A DNA stretch of 64,000 nucleotides from Corynebacterium minutissimum (GCF_016889765.1 NZ_CP069533.1:1922001-1986000), one strand, 5' to 3'. Shown: positions 26,933 through 36,046, counted from the first letter of the stretch. Numbers and translations are program-made. Notes: generated from the letters alone by a model not told the origin.

Positions 26933-28258
26933 TTAGTTTGCGCGGATGGCTTCAGTCAGGACGTGGAGGCCGTCGCGCAGGGTGGACTCGTTGATGACCA
27001 ACGGCGGGAGCAGGCGGATGACGTTGCCGTCGAGGCCACAGGTGAGGATGAGCACGCCCTGCTCGCGGCAGGTCTTGGCCACCTTGGCAGTGAGATCAGC
27101 ATTGGGCTGGTTGTTGTCATCAACGAGCTCGATGGCGATCATGGCGCCGCGGCCACGAATCTCAGCGACGGTGGTGAGCTCCAACAGCGGCTCGAGTTCC
27201 TCGCGGATGATGGCCTCAATGTCGCGGGCACGGCCCTTGAGATCGTGCTCCTCCATCTCCTCGAAAGCAGCGAGGGAGGCAGCACAGGCCACCGGGTTAC
27301 CGGCGTAGGTACCGCCCAGGGAGCCTGGGTCTGGGGCGTCCATGATTTCGGCGCGGCCAGTCACAGCGGAGAGCGGCATGCCGCCGCCCACGCCCTTGGC
27401 GGTGGTGATGAGGTCCGGGATGATGCCCTCGTCCTCGCAGGCAAACCAGGAGCCGGTGCGGCAGATACCTGCCTGGATTTCATCGGCGATGAAGACAACG
27501 CCGTTGTCGGTGCACCATTCCTGCAGTGCAGGAAGGAAGCCCTTGGCCGGCTCGACGAAGCCGCCTTCGCCCTGGATGGGCTCGATGATGACGGCGGCCA
27601 GCTCCTCAGTGCCGACGTACTGCTCGATGTAGCGCAGGGTGCGCTCGGCTGCTTGTTTGCCGTCGAGGCCGTCACGCAGCGGGTAGGACATCGGCGCGCG
27701 GTAGATATCGGCAGCCAGGGTGCCAAAGCCCTGCTTGTACGGTTTGTTTTTGGCGGTCATGGTCATGGTGAGGTTGGTGCGGCCGTGGAAGGCACCGTCG
27801 AAGACCACGACGCGGTTCTTGCCGGTGTAGCGGCGGGAAATCTTCACGGCGTTCTCAACGGCCTCGGCACCAGTGGAGAAGAGAACGGTCTTCTTCTCGT
27901 GAGTACCCGGGGTCAGCTCGTTGAGCTTCTTGGCCACCTGAACAAAGCCCTCGTAGGGAGCGTTGAGGAAGCAGGTGTGGGTGAGGTGGCTAGCAGCTTC
28001 GGCGACCGCCTTCGCTACACGCTCGTTGGAGGCGCCCACGCTGGTGACGGCGATGCCGGAGGCAAAGTCGATGAGGGTGTTGCCGTCGACGTCGACAAGC
28101 ACGCCACCGTCGCCATCGGTGACGAAGGCCGGGTAGCCGGGGATGACTCCTGCGGCGACTTCGGCCTGGCGTGCGGATTCCAGCTCCTGGCTGCGCGGGC
28201 CAGGGATGGCGGTGGAGACATTCCGCTCTTGGGGGAGGCGGTGCTTGAGATCCTGCAT
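26933..28258 (-). CDS. gabT: class III aminotransferase, 4-aminobutyrate transaminase type
   Basis: A 441-residue PLP enzyme starting at ATG 28258 after AAGGAG. The PLP lysine is Lys288 in TTAKGVGGG, and the Asp binding the ring nitrogen is Asp259 in IADEIQ. STGAEAVENAVKI near residue 128 and VIIEPIQGEGG near residue 223 match GabT. It would convert 4-aminobutyrate and 2-oxoglutarate to succinate semialdehyde and glutamate, but related enzymes act on other omega-amines. It is divergent from a PucR-type regulator and leads the minus-strand operon with the monooxygenase. A second copy is at 31472. Confidence 0.85.
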   Translation of the reverse strand: MQDLKHRLPQERNVSTAIPGPRSQELESARQAEVAAGVIPGYPAFVTDGDGGVLVDVDGNTLIDFASGIAVTSVGASNERVAKAVAEAASHLTHTCFLNAPYEGFVQVAKKLNELTPGTHEKKTVLFSTGAEAVENAVKISRRYTGKNRVVVFDGAFHGRTNLTMTMTAKNKPYKQGFGTLAADIYRAPMSYPLRDGLDGKQAAERTLRYIEQYVGTEELAAVIIEPIQGEGGFVEPAKGFLPALQEWCTDNGVVFIADEIQAGICRTGSWFACEDEGIIPDLITTAKGVGGGMPLSAVTGRAEIMDAPDPGSLGGTYAGNPVACAASLAAFEEMEEHDLKGRARDIEAIIREELEPLLELTTVAEIRGRGAMIAIELVDDNNQPNADLTAKVAKTCREQGVLILTCGLDGNVIRLLPPLVINESTLRDGLHVLTEAIRAN

Positions 28259-28308
28259 GCTGTCTACTCCTTTGTGAGGTAAAGATCTGGATTTTTATGA
28301 TGCAGGTC

Positions 28309-28346
28309 ATTGTTATGGCTACACTGAGGTTGGCGCCATAGACAAT
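28309..28346. promoter_or_regulatory. imperfect inverted repeat between gabT and its divergent regulator
   Basis: ATTGTTATGGC (28309-28319) and GCCATAGACAAT (28335-28346) are inverted repeats except for one inserted base. Placed between divergent genes, it is a good operator candidate for the adjacent PucR-type protein. Confidence 0.5.
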
Positions 28347-28356
28347 CTGGTGAAAG

Positions 28357-29904
28357 ATGGGTGAAGATTTGTCCACTTTGGATACGGGGGTAACTGCCGG
28401 GCTGGAAGAGGGAAGCGTTTCCCTCACTTGGTTGGCTAATCAACCCGATCTGGGGATCGATATTCTGCACGATTGCGGGAGTGCTTTTTCCGTGATGCAC
28501 CCCTGTGAGCTGCGCGATCCTCGCGAATTTGTGGGCGATGGGGCCGTCATTCTGCTCACCGGAATGGCTTTTGAAGGACAGCCTGAGGAGCTAGCAGAGT
28601 ACATCCGTAGGGTGGCAGCAGGTGGGGTGACGGGGGTGGGCTTCGGCGTTGGCCTCGCCTTTGCCGAGGTTCCGCCCGGCATGGTTGAGGCCGCCCGGGA
28701 ATGCAACATTTCGCTATTCACGGTGGCGCGGCGCGTACCTTTCGTCTCGGTGCTGGCGCGTTTGCACGACGAGTTGCAGCGCCAGCGTGAGGAGGGGCTA
28801 GAGCGTTTCATTGCCCAGCAAGGCGCGCTGAACGACGCCGCTGTGGCCGGCCTCGATGCCCTCGTGGACAAGACCAGTCGCCTCCTGGGCGCACATTCCT
28901 GTCTCGTTGATAAAGACGGGCGCGTGTTTGCGCAGTCCACTTGTCCTGGGCTGCCTCCCGTGGATTGGACGCCGGTGATTGCCGATACCCGCGCCCAGAA
29001 CTTTTACGCCGCGTGCCGCGTGGGCGGGTGGAACGTCTTGGCCCAACGCTTGGCCGACCACGGAGCGCGCTCCTTCGGACTCTTGGCAGTGGCGCGTGAC
29101 GGCTTCGGTGTCAACGAGCGCGCGCTGCTCAAACAGGCCGCAGGCCTAGCGGAACTCACCGTGAAGCGCCCGCAGGAGCTGCGGCGCACCCAAAACGAAC
29201 TCAACTCCATGGCTTTGGCCATCCAGCTGGGGTTGGACCAACCGGAAGACCCTATGCGGCGTATCTTCCGCCTCGTGGGCGATGCGCAGGGCCGGGTGCG
29301 GCCGGTCCTCGTGAAGTCCGAGGGTGAGCGGGCCCACCAGCGCTTTATCCAGGCTCTGGACGCCCGTCTCCAAGACCACGGGCGTTTGCTCTTCGAGTAT
29401 GCGCTGGATAAGTCCTCCAGTCTTCTGCTCTTTAGAGGAAGCCGAACGATGAAAAACTTGCAGGATTTGCTGCGCGATATTCGCGGAAACAAGCGCATCG
29501 TCGTAGGCCAACCCATGCCGTGGGCTGAGCTGGGGGTGGGGATTGTCCGCGAGCTGGAGTCCTTCGCCTTCGGGCTGCAGCCGGGCATGCTTGCGGGCCC
29601 GGAATCGCGCACTTTGAGCTGGACTAGGGATCCCCGCGTCAAGGGGGCGGTGCACAACCGCGCGAAGGAGACCTGGGGCAAGGTGCGTGCCTTTGATGCC
29701 GAGCACGGCACCGACTTGGCGGAAACCCTGGAGGTCTACCTGCGCGCCGGTGGGCGGGTAAGCCGCACCGCTGAGGAGTTGCACTCGCACCGCCATACCG
29801 TGCGCAAGCGCATCGCGGATTTGGAGGAATTATTAGAGGTTGACCTCAAGGACCCCCTAGTGGCGGCGGAGCTACTTATCCTTGGCGTGAGCGCTCCGGA
29901 CTGA
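28357..29904 (+). CDS. PucR-family regulator, first of a convergent pair
   Basis: A 515-residue regulator. Residues ~20-135 form the PucR N-terminal domain (ILLTGMAFEGQPEELAEYIRRVAAGGVTGVGFGVGLAF). The C-terminal ~55 residues (LAETLEVYLRAGGRVSRTAEELHSHRHTVRKRIADLEELL) are the PucR helix-turn-helix. PucR proteins are usually activators of catabolic genes induced by the substrate. It is divergent from the first gabT, so it probably controls that operon, and is convergent with a second PucR gene only 4 bp away. Confidence 0.85.
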   Translation: MGEDLSTLDTGVTAGLEEGSVSLTWLANQPDLGIDILHDCGSAFSVMHPCELRDPREFVGDGAVILLTGMAFEGQPEELAEYIRRVAAGGVTGVGFGVGLAFAEVPPGMVEAARECNISLFTVARRVPFVSVLARLHDELQRQREEGLERFIAQQGALNDAAVAGLDALVDKTSRLLGAHSCLVDKDGRVFAQSTCPGLPPVDWTPVIADTRAQNFYAACRVGGWNVLAQRLADHGARSFGLLAVARDGFGVNERALLKQAAGLAELTVKRPQELRRTQNELNSMALAIQLGLDQPEDPMRRIFRLVGDAQGRVRPVLVKSEGERAHQRFIQALDARLQDHGRLLFEYALDKSSSLLLFRGSRTMKNLQDLLRDIRGNKRIVVGQPMPWAELGVGIVRELESFAFGLQPGMLAGPESRTLSWTRDPRVKGAVHNRAKETWGKVRAFDAEHGTDLAETLEVYLRAGGRVSRTAEELHSHRHTVRKRIADLEELLEVDLKDPLVAAELLILGVSAPD

Positions 29905-29908
29905 GTTC

Positions 29909-31354
29909 TTAAGAATCAAGGCTGAGCAAGAGCAGCTCCGCGCGGGTGACGGGATTGCTCAGATCGACGCCGCAGAGTTGCTCTATCTTGTCCAAGCGGG
30001 CGCGCACGGTGTGGCGGTGAACGCCGAGCTCCGCGGCGGCGGTGGCTAAGTTGGCGTTGCCCACGAGGAAGGAGCGCAGCGTGGCGCACAGTTCGGTGTT
30101 GTGCTGCGCATCGTGCTCGGTGAGACGGCTGACCGTCGCTGCGCGCCGGGCAGCGAGGGCCTCGGGGACTCCGGGTTCTGCCAGCCAGGTGGGGGCAGCT
30201 GAATCGAAGGCCTCCACAGCACCGAGGGGCAGGCTGCGCGCGTGGCTCTGGAGTGAGGACAACAGCGTCGGTGTCAACGCCCGCCATTGAATGTGCTGCA
30301 GGATGGACGTTCGGAGGAAGCGCGTATGTTTCCCACTCAAGTTCGGGTTCGCGGTGCCCGGGGGAAGGGCGATAAGCGCCGAATCGTGCTCCGGGCGGAT
30401 AAGGCTGAGTGGTTCGGCCTTTCCGATTTCGCTCAAAGCCCGCGCGAGGCGGGAGGGGGACGGTGCGGTGAGGAACAGGATATCCACGAGGTCATGGCTA
30501 TCGACCATGTGGAAGGCCGCCTGCAGGGCGGGGGAGTCAACCCCGGCCAGTTGGGCGTCAAGTGCCAACGCCCCGAGGATCGTGTGCGCAGTGGTGTCGG
30601 GGTGATCCAAAAGCAGGCTGGCCAGGCCCGCTAGGTGCCGGATCAGCGCGCGCGAGTAAGAATCAAACTTCTCCGCGCGCGTTACCGCGAGAGCCCAGCG
30701 CCGTCCCGCCGAGCCGAAGATGCTGGTGATGGTGGCGCCAGTGCTTGTCGACGTACCCGTTCCCCGACCTGTCTGCTCCGCGGCCCCCACCGCGGCGTCG
30801 GCTGCGCTGAGCTGGCCGCGATCGCTGCGGCTGACCACCGCTCCAGAGGAGCTGGCCACCGCTACCGCGGCGCCGAGTTCCTTGCCTGCCTGTGCGATGA
30901 GTGCCCCGATGCTCACGGCCGCGGCTTGATTGAGGCGCTCTTGTTGACGGTGGAGTGCAAACTGCGCGTTGTTGTCTAGGCGGGCCTGTTCTTGAGCCAC
31001 GGCCGTGGTGATGGACACGAAACGGGTGGCGCGTGGGACCTCAAAGAGGGCGAGATTGTGGTGGGAGCAGGCGTGAATAAGTTCCGTGGGGACCTTGTCA
31101 AAGGCCAGCCCGGTACCGAAGCCGATGCCCTGCACGCCTGCCGCGGCGAGAGCCGCGACATAGCGCTCAAACCCCTCCGGTTCTTCCTGGAAGGCAAGCC
31201 CTAGGGTGAGCATGAGCGCGCCGGGGGAGGTGAACTCGCTGGGGTCCGCGAGCTCGGAGGCATGAATGGTGTTGAACGTAGCGCTACCGGTGACGATGCT
31301 TCGCAGGTTCAAAGAGCGCTGGTTGAGCAGCCAGCGAAAGGAAATCTCGCGCAT
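29909..31354 (-). CDS. PucR-family regulator, second of a convergent pair
   Basis: A 481-residue protein of the same design as its convergent partner. The PucR N-terminal domain is at residues ~5-125 (GALMLTLGLAFQEEPEGFERYVAALAAAGVQGIGFGTGLAF). The C-terminal helix-turn-helix is LCATLRSFLVGNANLATAAAELGVHRHTVRARLDKIEQL. It is divergent from the second gabT and the gabD operon, across a 117-bp gap with a long inverted repeat. It is therefore the likely regulator of 4-aminobutyrate use. The two PucR genes with their transaminases form a mirror image. Confidence 0.85.
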   Translation of the reverse strand: MREISFRWLLNQRSLNLRSIVTGSATFNTIHASELADPSEFTSPGALMLTLGLAFQEEPEGFERYVAALAAAGVQGIGFGTGLAFDKVPTELIHACSHHNLALFEVPRATRFVSITTAVAQEQARLDNNAQFALHRQQERLNQAAAVSIGALIAQAGKELGAAVAVASSSGAVVSRSDRGQLSAADAAVGAAEQTGRGTGTSTSTGATITSIFGSAGRRWALAVTRAEKFDSYSRALIRHLAGLASLLLDHPDTTAHTILGALALDAQLAGVDSPALQAAFHMVDSHDLVDILFLTAPSPSRLARALSEIGKAEPLSLIRPEHDSALIALPPGTANPNLSGKHTRFLRTSILQHIQWRALTPTLLSSLQSHARSLPLGAVEAFDSAAPTWLAEPGVPEALAARRAATVSRLTEHDAQHNTELCATLRSFLVGNANLATAAAELGVHRHTVRARLDKIEQLCGVDLSNPVTRAELLLLSLDS

Positions 31355-31402
31355 GCTAGACAGAGTACACAGCTATGCGGAGAAAATTTATACACCTCGT
31401 CC

Positions 31403-31447
31403 ATAGTGTGCCAAGGGTGGTGGAGACCACACTAAGGGGCACACTAT
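31403..31447. promoter_or_regulatory. nested palindromic operator upstream of gabT2-gabD
   Basis: ATAGTGTGCC (31403-31412) and GGCACACTAT (31438-31447) form a perfect 10-bp inverted repeat with a 25-bp spacer. Inside it, GTGGT 31417-31421 and ACCAC 31426-31430 form another. The half-site CACACTA occurs inverted at 31404-31410 and direct at 31428-31434 and 31440-31446, the latter two 12 bp apart. It is probably the binding region for the PucR-type regulator and overlaps the gabT2 promoter. Confidence 0.65.
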
Positions 31448-31471
31448 TCATCCGAGCACACAAGGAAGATC

Positions 31472-32800
31472 ATGCAGGAACTTCAGTACCACATTGAGCA
31501 GTCTCGCCACCTGGGCCAGCAGGTCCCGGGCCCGAAGAGCGCCGCCCTGGATGAGCGCCGCAAGAACGCCCTTCCCGCGGGCATGGCGCCCTCCCTTCCG
31601 GGCTACGTGGTGGATGCCGATGGCGGCATTCTTGCCGACGCCGACGGCAACCGCTTCATCGACCTTGCCTCCGGCATCGCCGTGACCTCCGCTGGCGCTT
31701 CGAACCCGGCCGTCGTGGCCGCGGTTCAGGAGGCCGTTGCGCACTTCACCCACACCTCCTTCACCGTTTCTCCTTACGAGTCCTACGTGGCGGTGGCAGA
31801 AAAGCTCAACGAGGTCACCCCGGGTGACCACCCGAAGAAGACCGCGCTGTTTAACTCCGGCGCGGAGGCCGTCGAGAACGCAGTAAAGATTGCCCGCAAT
31901 TACACCGGCAAGCGCGGCGTTGTGGTCATGGACCGCGCCTTCCACGGCCGCACCAACCTGACCATGGCGATGACCGCTAAGCAGTCTCCCTACAAGAACG
32001 GCTTTGGCCCGTTCGCGCCGGAAATCTACCGCGCACCGATGTCCTACCCGCTGCGCGATGGCCTGACCGGCGCCGAGGCCGCCAAGAAGACCATCACCAT
32101 GATTGAGCAGGAAGTCGGCGCGACCAACCTGGCCTGCGTTGTTGCTGAGCCGATTCAGGGTGAGGGCGGATTCGTCGTCCCGGCTGAGGGTTACCTCGCA
32201 GCAATCCAGAAGTGGTGCAACGACAACGACGTGGTCTTCATCATCGATGAGATCCAGGCGGGCATGATGCGCACCGGTACCTGGTTCGCCTCCGACCACG
32301 AGGGCATCGTGCCGGACATGGTGACCATTGCCAAGGGCATTGCCTCCGGCATGCCGCTGTCCGCTGTCACCGGCCGCGCAGAGATCATGGATGCGCCGCA
32401 GCCGGGTGGCCTGGGCGGCACTTACACCGGCAACCCGGTGGCGTGCGCGGCTGCGCTGGCAACCTTCAAGGAATTCGAGGAGAAGGACTTCGGTGCGCGC
32501 GCTCTCAACCTGGAGAAGATTGCTCGCGAGGAGCTGGAGCCCATCCTGGGCGACGAGCGCGTCGCCGAGTTCCGAGGCCGCGGCGCCATGCTCGCACTCG
32601 AGTTCGTAACCGCAGACGGTGAGCCAGACTCCGAGCTCGTCCACAAGATTGCAGATGCCGCAAAGGCAGAGGGCGTCCTCATCCTCACCTGCGGCCTTGA
32701 CCACAACGTCATCCGCTTCCTGCCTTCTCTGGCCATCCCGGAGGATCTGTGGCGCGAGGCCCTGCAGGTAGTGGTCAAGCAGTTCAACGAGTACAAGTAA
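31472..32800 (+). CDS. gabT: 4-aminobutyrate aminotransferase
   Basis: A 442-residue class III aminotransferase, collinear with the gabT copy at 26933. The PLP lysine is Lys288 (TIAKGIASG) and the ring Asp is Asp259 (IIDEIQ). The block NSGAEAVENAVKI is intact. Because it is 31 bp upstream of a succinate-semialdehyde dehydrogenase and followed by an amino-acid permease, it is the better candidate for true GABA transaminase. It turns 4-aminobutyrate into succinate semialdehyde. ATG 31472 follows an AAGGAAG site. It is divergent from a PucR-type regulator. Confidence 0.9.
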   Translation: MQELQYHIEQSRHLGQQVPGPKSAALDERRKNALPAGMAPSLPGYVVDADGGILADADGNRFIDLASGIAVTSAGASNPAVVAAVQEAVAHFTHTSFTVSPYESYVAVAEKLNEVTPGDHPKKTALFNSGAEAVENAVKIARNYTGKRGVVVMDRAFHGRTNLTMAMTAKQSPYKNGFGPFAPEIYRAPMSYPLRDGLTGAEAAKKTITMIEQEVGATNLACVVAEPIQGEGGFVVPAEGYLAAIQKWCNDNDVVFIIDEIQAGMMRTGTWFASDHEGIVPDMVTIAKGIASGMPLSAVTGRAEIMDAPQPGGLGGTYTGNPVACAAALATFKEFEEKDFGARALNLEKIAREELEPILGDERVAEFRGRGAMLALEFVTADGEPDSELVHKIADAAKAEGVLILTCGLDHNVIRFLPSLAIPEDLWREALQVVVKQFNEYK

Positions 32801-32831
32801 GTCCGGGCTGCAGCCAAAAGGGTAGAAGCAA

Positions 32832-34313
32832 ATGACAAACTTTGATTACTCGCAGGTTTCTGAGCTGTTGGGTTCTCTGCCAACTGGCCTTTGGCTGGAG
32901 GGCAGGAACGTCGCAGCCACTGGCGGCGCCACTTTCGAGGTCCTCGACCCAGCAACGGAAGAAGTCATTGCCAACGTTGCAGATGGCACCTCCGCTGACT
33001 GGATGCGCGCGCTGGAGCTTGCCGACGCCGCACAAAAGGAGTGGGCCGGTTTTGCGCCGCGCACGCGCTCTATCATCCTCACCGACATCTTCAACGCCAT
33101 TATTGAGCGCAAGGAAGACTTCGCTCGCGTGATGACCCTGGAGATGGGAAAGCCTTACGCGGAAGCGCTGGGCGAGGTGGCCTATGGTGCTGAGTACATG
33201 CGCTGGTTCGCAGAAGAAGCCGTGCGCATTCCGGGCCGCTACTCCCAGTCGCCGGCCGGCAACGGTTCCATTACCGTCTCCCACACCCCGGTGGGCCCAG
33301 TGCTGGCAATCACCCCGTGGAACTTCCCGCTGGCCATGGCCACCCGCAAGATTGCCCCGGCTTTTGCCGCCGGCTGCCCGGTCGTGGTTAAGCCCGCTGC
33401 GGAAACCCCGCTGACCATGCTGCTGTTGGGTGAGGTCATCGCAGAGGTATTCACCCGCCACGAGGTACCGGCTGGTGTGTTCTCCATCGTGACCACCACG
33501 CAGTCGAGCACGCTGTCCTCCGAGCTCATGGCGGATCCGCGCCTGCGCAAGGTGACGTTTACCGGCTCGACCGGCGTGGGCAAGATTCTGGTTCGCCAGT
33601 CTGCCGACAACCTGCAACGCACCTCCATGGAGCTGGGTGGCAATGCCCCGTTCCTGGTCCACGAGGACGCCAACCTCGACCTAGTGCTTGACTGCGCAAT
33701 GCAGGCGAAGATGCGCAATGGTGGAGAAGCCTGCATCGCAGCGAATCGCTTCATCGTCCACGAGACAGTGGCGGAGGAGTTCACCCGCCGCCTGACCGAA
33801 AAGATGGCTGCTTTCCAGATAGGCCACGGCTTGTCTGAGGGCACCGCGCTCGGCCCGCTGATTAGCGCGAAGCAGCGCGATGCGGTGGCCGACTTGGTAG
33901 CGAAGGCTCTGGAGCAGGGTGCTGTTGCCACGACCGGCAGCTCCAAGCCGGAGGGCAAAGGCTTCTTCTACCCGGCAACGGTCTTGGCGCAGCTGCCTGA
34001 CGACGCGGAGATTCTCCGCCAGGAGATCTTCGGGCCGGTAGCTACCGTGACCACCTTCTCCACCTTGGAGGAAGGAGTCGCCAAGGCCAACGACACCGAG
34101 TTTGGCCTGGCAGCTTATGCCTTCACGGAGAACTTCCACACCGCGGAGTACCTGGCGCACGCGCTGGAGTCCGGCATGGTTGGCATTAACCGCGCTGCGA
34201 TTTCCGACGCCGCCGCTCCATTCGGTGGCATCAAGGAGTCCGGCTTCGGCCGCGAGGGCGGCGCAGAGGGCATCGAGGAGTACATCTCGGTGCGCTACAT
34301 CGCGAAGCCTTAA
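32832..34313 (+). CDS. gabD: NAD(P)+-dependent succinate-semialdehyde dehydrogenase
   Basis: A 493-residue aldehyde dehydrogenase. The catalytic Cys301 is in NGGEACIAANRF and the general base Glu267 in MELGGNAPF. PWNFPLAMATRKIAPAFAAGC near residue 162, the cofactor block FTGSTGVGK near residue 243, and C-terminal FGGIKESGFGREGG match succinate-semialdehyde dehydrogenases of the GabD group. It oxidises succinate semialdehyde to succinate, finishing the GABA shunt started by the preceding gene. A long hairpin directly follows the stop codon. Confidence 0.9.
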   Translation: MTNFDYSQVSELLGSLPTGLWLEGRNVAATGGATFEVLDPATEEVIANVADGTSADWMRALELADAAQKEWAGFAPRTRSIILTDIFNAIIERKEDFARVMTLEMGKPYAEALGEVAYGAEYMRWFAEEAVRIPGRYSQSPAGNGSITVSHTPVGPVLAITPWNFPLAMATRKIAPAFAAGCPVVVKPAAETPLTMLLLGEVIAEVFTRHEVPAGVFSIVTTTQSSTLSSELMADPRLRKVTFTGSTGVGKILVRQSADNLQRTSMELGGNAPFLVHEDANLDLVLDCAMQAKMRNGGEACIAANRFIVHETVAEEFTRRLTEKMAAFQIGHGLSEGTALGPLISAKQRDAVADLVAKALEQGAVATTGSSKPEGKGFFYPATVLAQLPDDAEILRQEIFGPVATVTTFSTLEEGVAKANDTEFGLAAYAFTENFHTAEYLAHALESGMVGINRAAISDAAAPFGGIKESGFGREGGAEGIEEYISVRYIAKP

Positions 34314-34319
34314 TACTTT

Positions 34320-34387
34320 GCACCGTTCCAGACACGTTTGGCTCTCAAACCCGCTTCGGCGGGGGCCTTCCGTGTCTGGAACGGTGC
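34320..34387 (+). terminator. 17-bp-stem cruciform with a nested UUCG hairpin after gabD
   Basis: The arms 34320-34336 and 34371-34387 are perfectly complementary (17 bp, starting GCACCGTTCC). The loop itself contains CCCGC 34350-34354, a TTCG loop, and GCGGG 34359-34363. GTTTTAT follows on the plus strand. It can end transcription of gabD and so reduce reading into the permease gene. Confidence 0.8.
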
Positions 34388-34440
34388 GTTTTATAAAGAG
34401 CGGCGTCGGCAAGCAGCCTGCGCCTTAAACGGAGGAAACG

Positions 34441-35652
34441 ATGACAACTTCAACTCGCAGCACCGCGGCACCTAAGCCAGCGCTGTCATTTATTCAAGGC
34501 ATTGCCCTGATCTTCGGCACCAACATTGGCGCCGGCATTCTGTCGATTCCATATGCAGCGCGCAACGGTGGCTTCCTTGCGCTCGTCATCGCGCTGCTGG
34601 TGGCCGGAACGCTGACCACTATCTCGATGCTCTATGTGGCCGAAACCGCGATGCGCACGAGGGCGCCGCTGCAGGTCTCTGGTCTTGCTGAGCACTATCT
34701 GGGGCAGTGGGGCCGCTGGCTGGTCTTCGTGGCGATTATCGTCAACGGCGTCGGCGCGCTCATCGCCTACGCCTCGGGCTCCGGCGACCTCATCAATAAT
34801 ATTTTCGGCCTGCCGCCGCTGGCAGGTACGTTGATCTTCTTCGGCTTTGGCTCTTGGGTGATGTACCGCGGCTTGCACACCACCGGTGCCACAGAAGGCG
34901 CCATTACCACAGGTATGGCCATCATCATTGCCGTGCTGTGTGGCTGGACCATTCTGGGACCTGGAATCGAGGCCGAGAACCTGTTGGTGCTCCACCCGTT
35001 CTTCATCGTTCCTATTTTGAACCTGGCCGTCTTCTCGTTCTTGGCTCAGTACGTGGTGCCGGAGCTGGTACAGGGCATGGACCCGGCGAAGCCGCAGGAG
35101 ACAGCTCGCGCCATCGTGCTCGGCATGGTGATTACCGGCTTTACGCTGGCACTTGTGCCGTTTGCGGCGCTGGGTCTGCTGGGAATGGACGTTACTGAGG
35201 TTGTTACCATTGCCTGGGGCGAGGCGCTTGGACCGGTCGCGTACTACTTGGCCAATATCTTCGCGTTGGCGGCGATGCTGACCTCCTTCCTCGCGATTGG
35301 CTTTACCACCATGCGCAACGTGCTCGACATTTTGCACTGGGAGGGCAACAACGCGCAGCGTGGCATTGCCGTGGCGCTGACCGTTGTTCCGCCGCTGGCT
35401 ATCTCCATCGCGGGTCTTGGCGGTTTCGTCGCAGCGCTGTCCTACGCGGGCGGCTTTGCGGGTGCAATCATGTCGATCATTCCGGTGATGTTACTGCATG
35501 CCTCCCGCAAGAAGGGCGATCGTGACCCCGGCTGGAGCGTCGGTGCGCTGGCAAACCCGGTGATTCAGGGGGCCATCATCGTGGTTTATTTCTTGGCTTT
35601 CGTCTATTCGGTTGTTTCGATTGTGGGCTTGGTTCCGGCGGGCTGGGCTTAA
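34441..35652 (+). CDS. amino-acid permease (HAAAP-type, LeuT fold)
   Basis: A 403-residue membrane protein with about 11 hydrophobic segments. Its first helix contains GIALIFGTNIGAGILSIPYAARNGG, the substrate and Na+/H+ site of the HAAAP/tyrosine-tryptophan permease group. ATG 34441 follows GGAGG. Because it is placed after gabT and gabD it may import 4-aminobutyrate, although known HAAAP members carry aromatic amino acids, serine or threonine. The substrate is therefore open. It is the last gene before the giant surface protein. Confidence 0.75.
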   Translation: MTTSTRSTAAPKPALSFIQGIALIFGTNIGAGILSIPYAARNGGFLALVIALLVAGTLTTISMLYVAETAMRTRAPLQVSGLAEHYLGQWGRWLVFVAIIVNGVGALIAYASGSGDLINNIFGLPPLAGTLIFFGFGSWVMYRGLHTTGATEGAITTGMAIIIAVLCGWTILGPGIEAENLLVLHPFFIVPILNLAVFSFLAQYVVPELVQGMDPAKPQETARAIVLGMVITGFTLALVPFAALGLLGMDVTEVVTIAWGEALGPVAYYLANIFALAAMLTSFLAIGFTTMRNVLDILHWEGNNAQRGIAVALTVVPPLAISIAGLGGFVAALSYAGGFAGAIMSIIPVMLLHASRKKGDRDPGWSVGALANPVIQGAIIVVYFLAFVYSVVSIVGLVPAGWA

Positions 35653-36046
35653 GAAAATGGCGTCGGCAAGCGCTCCTGCATAGGGGGTAGGCAGGGGTGT
35701 TTGTCAAAAGTATTGCTGGAATTTATTTTTCCAGCCGTGTCCGGCTATCAGTGCAGGTCATAGGGAAATAAAACGAACCTTGCGGGACGAGAGCTCTGAA
35801 CGCCTAATCAATTTAGTGTGATTAGGGTCATATATTTACCAGTGGCTGCTCGGCTAGGAACTGTTACTGTCATTGGGCAAGGATTTTTCAGAGATTCCTA
35901 AAGTTTTTGCTAAGGAGTTCAGTACGCCTACATAACATCCCGAGTAATTCGATCTCTATGCAAATAGCCAGCCTCCTCACGTGCCTTGTTGTCGCTCTGT
36001 CTGTTCTACAGTCGCGACAACACCTGAATTAGAGAAAGCATTGGTC
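35653..36046. other. promoter region of the giant surface protein
   Basis: No gene apart from a short in-frame extension of the next frame. GCTGGAA 35715-35721 and TTCCAGC 35729-35735 form a hairpin that may end the permease transcript. TATATT near 35831 could be a -10 element. A GlxR-like site overlaps it. The rest is AT-rich with no further pattern. Confidence 0.5.
35817..35832. promoter_or_regulatory. GlxR (CRP-family)-like binding site
   Basis: TGTGATTAGGGTCATA matches the corynebacterial GlxR pattern TGTGANNTANNTCACA at the outer TGTGA and at TCA.A, but not at the central TA. It overlaps a possible -10 element of the surface protein gene. Binding would make the gene respond to cAMP and carbon status; this is tentative. 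Confidence 0.35.
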
